DNA of 64,000 nt from Ianthella basta (Eukaryota > Porifera > Demospongiae > Verongiida > Ianthellidae), in assembly GCA_964019415.1 (NCBI GenBank), contig OZ025880.1:3216813-3280812 (forward strand), written 5' to 3'. The position numbers and the translations under genes are program-made. Shown here piece after piece: positions 61,701 through 64,000 of the stretch; position 1 is the first letter of the stretch, and every line of letters starts with the position of its first letter. The notes under the pieces were generated by a model that saw only the letters and a list, made by a program, of their open reading frames with translations, searched no databases and had not been told where the DNA came from.

Positions 61701-63640
61701 TTTTGTGATAGTAGTTTGCTATTCGTGAAGCTGGAGCCTAATGGTTTCTCATGACTGTTTATATAGGGTGTTTTATGACATGAACTACTGTAGCTGTATA
61801 CAGACATTGTAGGGGCAGTTGCAGAACTGAGGGATCTAGGCAGCACATGTGATGGTCATTTCAGTTCAATGAAATTCAGGATCAGTAAATCTTATTTCAA
61901 CTGGGAAGAACCTTTAACTCGAATACTACTTTTCAAGGCACCCAGAACAAAATTATGATACAGACACAAACTTAATGGGAATGAGAGGTGGAATTATTGA
62001 TACATAGGCAAAATAAACGTAATTGTGTTCAGTTGAGACAATTGGTGTGGTGGCTACTCATACAGGGGATAAAATATCTATGTAAGTAAGCATGCAAATA
62101 ACAAAGTTCAAGAATGGTTAGAAGCTGGAGTTCGTATGATAGCAAGTACACCCTGGAAGCAGAGATAAAGGAGGAGGGTTGGGTGACGCTCCTCAGGTTG
62201 GATGGTAGGGAATTCCATCTATGGGCCCCCCAGAAGGCAAAGGTTTCCTTCCAAACTCTGTGCAGACTCGTGGGACCTGAAGACCTTTGGTAACTGAGGA
62301 TCTGGTCAAGTGGCTGTGCACAGAGGAGGTGGGCTTGAGGAGTGAGGAAAGGTAGTCAGGGGCAGAGCCTGATAGGCATCGATGCAAAATCAGAGTGGAC
62401 CAGCCCAGTTCCTTTTGCATCGAGGTGGCAGAGGCGTACCCATGGTGTTGTGGAATAATATGAGCAGCAAAGTTTTGAAGCCCTTCCAAATGGGCGCTCT
62501 GAGTCATAGTACAGCAACTCCACACTGGGGCTGCATACATCAGGTGTGGTAATCTCTCTTTGACGTAGGCCTATATCAGCACAAGTGATTGAGTTGTGTA
62601 TCTCTAAGAGCATTACCATCATGAGAAATGTCTAATTCTGTCATCTTTGTGACTAACCATGAAGTGACTCTATGAAGATGACATGGGGGAAAATGCTTAC
62701 TGCACTATTGTTCCTGCCATGAAAATTGTATTAAGGGCACTTGTCACCTCCACCAATGTAATGTAATACAGGATCATTCTTGTACCAGTATATAGTACTT
62801 TGATGTATGACATCATCATGTGCTATGTTGACATAGGCTGGCAAAATGGTAATGTACTCTCCACACAAATTTATTCATAATACATTTTCAGTTGCCACTT
62901 TATATGCTATGATAGAATAAAGATTACCGCATCTAGATATTAATTGGGCATTCATCTGTTTTGTACCCTTGCAACTGGAGAAGGCCATTTTGGAGCCAAA
63001 CATCCTGATTAATATTTAAGCAACTTTATGACATGATTTATGCTCAAACATTCCTTCCTCCAACCTAGTTATCTGTTATGTTTTTGTGGATAATGCATTA
63101 TGTGCATAAGATGCACAAATGTACATACATAGTATACCCAACCATCCTAACACCATTCCCTTTTTCCTTTGCTTAGCTTACACCCAACACCTCCAAACTG
63201 ATGCTTCTTCATTCCAGCAACCAGCTCCTGCTCTCTGCCATTCACTGATCTCACAAATAGTTACATATGATATTCAGCTTGCTGCTCACACTTGAAGCAT
63301 TGTTGCCTACTGCATTTAAGCTGTCCTTTAGATCAATACATTTGCCTGTCTTTAGTAGCTAGTATGGTACTGCATAAGATTTACCTATCAGTCTTGTCAG
63401 CAACTGAATCCTGCCTCTGATTGCAATTGGCAGTTATGTTTCACTTGTAGATCAGTGTCTCACATTCATTCATGACAGAAAAACAAGTTACCTCATTGTC
63501 ATTTGTAGGCCACCCTCAGTCTGTCCCCATCACTGTGAGACCTGCAGCTGTCTTTCCTCTTGATGTGTACTTTCTGATGGACTTCTCCAACTCAATGAGG
63601 GATGATTTGACAACACTTCAGTCAATTGCAGAAGACATTG
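55751..63640 (+). CDS. Integrin beta subunit, locus F (5' part; continues beyond window)
   Basis: First five exons of a sixth copy: 55751-55814 (signal, MDYAKELICVLLILGC), 59472-59548 (PSI, DCSFFTDC...WCAKP), 60137-60232 (rest of PSI, 96 nt as in E rather than 90), 60440-60503 (hybrid, [21 protein letters not shown]), 63509-63640 (start of beta-I with MIDAS DFSNS and SMRDDL). Phases match the complete copies exactly, so the gene is open as far as it is seen. The next expected exon (AHNIxSITTN...) does not occur before 64000. Intron 1 is 3.7 kb and holds several mobile-element remnants, and intron 4 is 3.0 kb. Signal and exon 3 resemble E more than C/D. Confidence 0.87.
56880..57500 (+). repeat. 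Diverged tandem duplication in F intron 1
   Basis: Two units of about 300 bp: 56880-57150 and 57215-57485. Shared blocks are GGGATGGCCTGGC, TATAGGAGAA(T/C)ACTG followed by TGTACTGTGCATTTATACT, and GCAGCC(A/G)TG(G/C)CCAGG. No coding potential was recognised. Confidence 0.55.
57590..57790. repeat. tRNA-like B-box followed by CCA-rich simple repeat
   Basis: GGTTCAAATCC at about 57629-57639 matches the internal B-box of tRNA-derived promoters, within 50 bases of a poor A-box-like segment. A (CCA)n/(CAC)n tract follows at 57690-57750, with an inverted TGGTGGTGG at 57753-57765. Possibly a decayed tRNA-derived SINE; no cloverleaf could be drawn with confidence. Confidence 0.3.
57800..58641 (-). pseudogene. 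Retroelement ORF remnant (C-terminal region)
   Basis: Read on the minus strand: EKGASNWFTALPLGEYDYFL, HKGDSRDALSLQYGW, then a CACG ... HALVCHKGGH metal-ligand-like motif, LTVTPLREVCPDTSTEPPL, after a frame shift LSGEDKKRLTANCGQEARLD, FFDIRIFHSNAS, and after a second shift CYGQRVRDVERAAFTPLVFS. I recall this order of motifs from the C-terminal part of reverse-transcriptase-bearing repeats common in cnidarian and other invertebrate genomes; that is memory, not a search. Frames are broken at about 58200 and 58055. It lies in intron 1 of F, opposite to the host gene. Confidence 0.6.
58653..58880. mobile_element. Palindromic hammerhead-bearing element nested in the retroelement
   Basis: TGAACAATATT at 58642-58652 is repeated at 58880-58890, an 11-bp target duplication. 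Inside, 58690-58881 is a head-to-head palindrome. Its centre holds two opposed hammerhead-like cores: minus strand 58745-58790 and plus strand 58795-58830. Both have GGTCGAAACGTC and the AGACC stem, but box I reads TTGACAA in place of CTGATGA, so both are probably inactive. Confidence 0.6.
59771..59881. mobile_element. Small TIR element in F intron 2
   Basis: 111 bp, beginning ACAGCCTGTTTACACTA and ending with its exact inverse TAGTGTAAACAGGCTGT. The interior contains GAACCGTTCC-type short inverted repeats. A non-autonomous DNA element is the simplest reading. Confidence 0.6.
62193..62560 (-). pseudogene. Non-LTR retrotransposon remnant, end of reverse transcriptase ORF
   Basis: The minus strand reads YAAPVWSCCTMTQSAHLEGL, QNFAAHIIPQHHGY, HRCLSGSAPDYLSSL, SHLTRSSVTKGLQVPRVCTE, FGRKPLPSGGP. 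The order YAxPVW ... LExLQNxA ... CLxGxAPxYL ... TRS ... LxVPR is typical of the region after the RT domain in CR1/jockey-like LINEs. It is truncated and lies in intron 4 of F, opposite in direction. Confidence 0.65.
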
Positions 63641-64000
63641 GTATGTATTCTGTGCTGCAATTACCAAACAATCTTTAATTATGCATCTAGAAGATAATGA
63701 GTGAAGTCTGAGTGTGTATGTACAGTGCTCCAATCCTAAAGGTTCCATTACTGTTTTTGAGGAAAATAAGTAATGTGCCTCTGTGATGATTATTAACAAT
63801 TTGTGATACACCTTTCTAGATCAAGTTTGACCAAATTTTTCATGTGTGGGTAGGAGGAGAGGTCACGCGACACATGCTATGAATAAATTATGTCTAATTG
63901 AAATTATGTTTTTAGATATTGATTCTGGAGGGAGCTATAGTTAAGATCCAAAACGTTTAAGCAAATATCTTTAGTACATCTTCTAATATTTCCCAATCAT
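63641..64000. other. Start of F intron 5
   Basis: Follows donor GTATGT after the first beta-I exon. AT-rich; nothing recognised to the window end. Confidence 0.5.

Overview
The window is animal genomic DNA: intron-rich, AT-rich, with GT-AG introns. It is dominated by a head-to-tail tandem array of six integrin beta-subunit loci, all on the + strand. Short introns, the tandem integrin array, a tyrosine-kinase fragment and abundant small mobile elements suggest an early-branching metazoan such as a demosponge. That is an inference from style; no species-specific marker was seen.

Layout: (A) 602-10389, an integrin beta gene whose signal-peptide exon lies upstream of the window. It has the normal head and four I-EGF modules, no beta-tail domain, and a cytoplasmic exon with three ~50-residue NPAY repeats. 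(TK) 11186-11693, two exons of a tyrosine kinase catalytic domain. (B) 12681-17258, a broken integrin beta locus holding only signal, damaged PSI, beta-tail, damaged TM and cytoplasmic exons. (C) 19045-29666, (D) 31280-42936 and (E) 44164-53469 are complete loci of 25-26 exons, with reading frame kept through every junction; the predicted proteins are 815, 813 and 816 aa. (F) 55751-63640 holds the first five exons of a sixth locus that runs off the window. A short Myb/SANT-like gene lies between E and F.

Each intact protein reads: signal peptide, PSI, hybrid (first half), beta-I domain with MIDAS, hybrid (second half), four I-EGF modules, beta-tail, TM helix, short tail with NPLY and NPTF motifs. 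C and D are recent duplicates, with near-identical exons and introns and a shared promoter-side sequence. A shares intron sequence with C/D in its 5' two thirds, and B shares it in its 3' end. A+B therefore look like one ancestral gene split by an inserted block.

Introns and spacers carry foldback elements, a TIR element with a captured RecQ-like helicase fragment, retroelement remnants, and a family of short elements whose core matches minimal hammerhead ribozymes of Penelope-like elements and retrozymes. Exon boundaries were placed by eye from splice consensus, phase and comparison among the copies.
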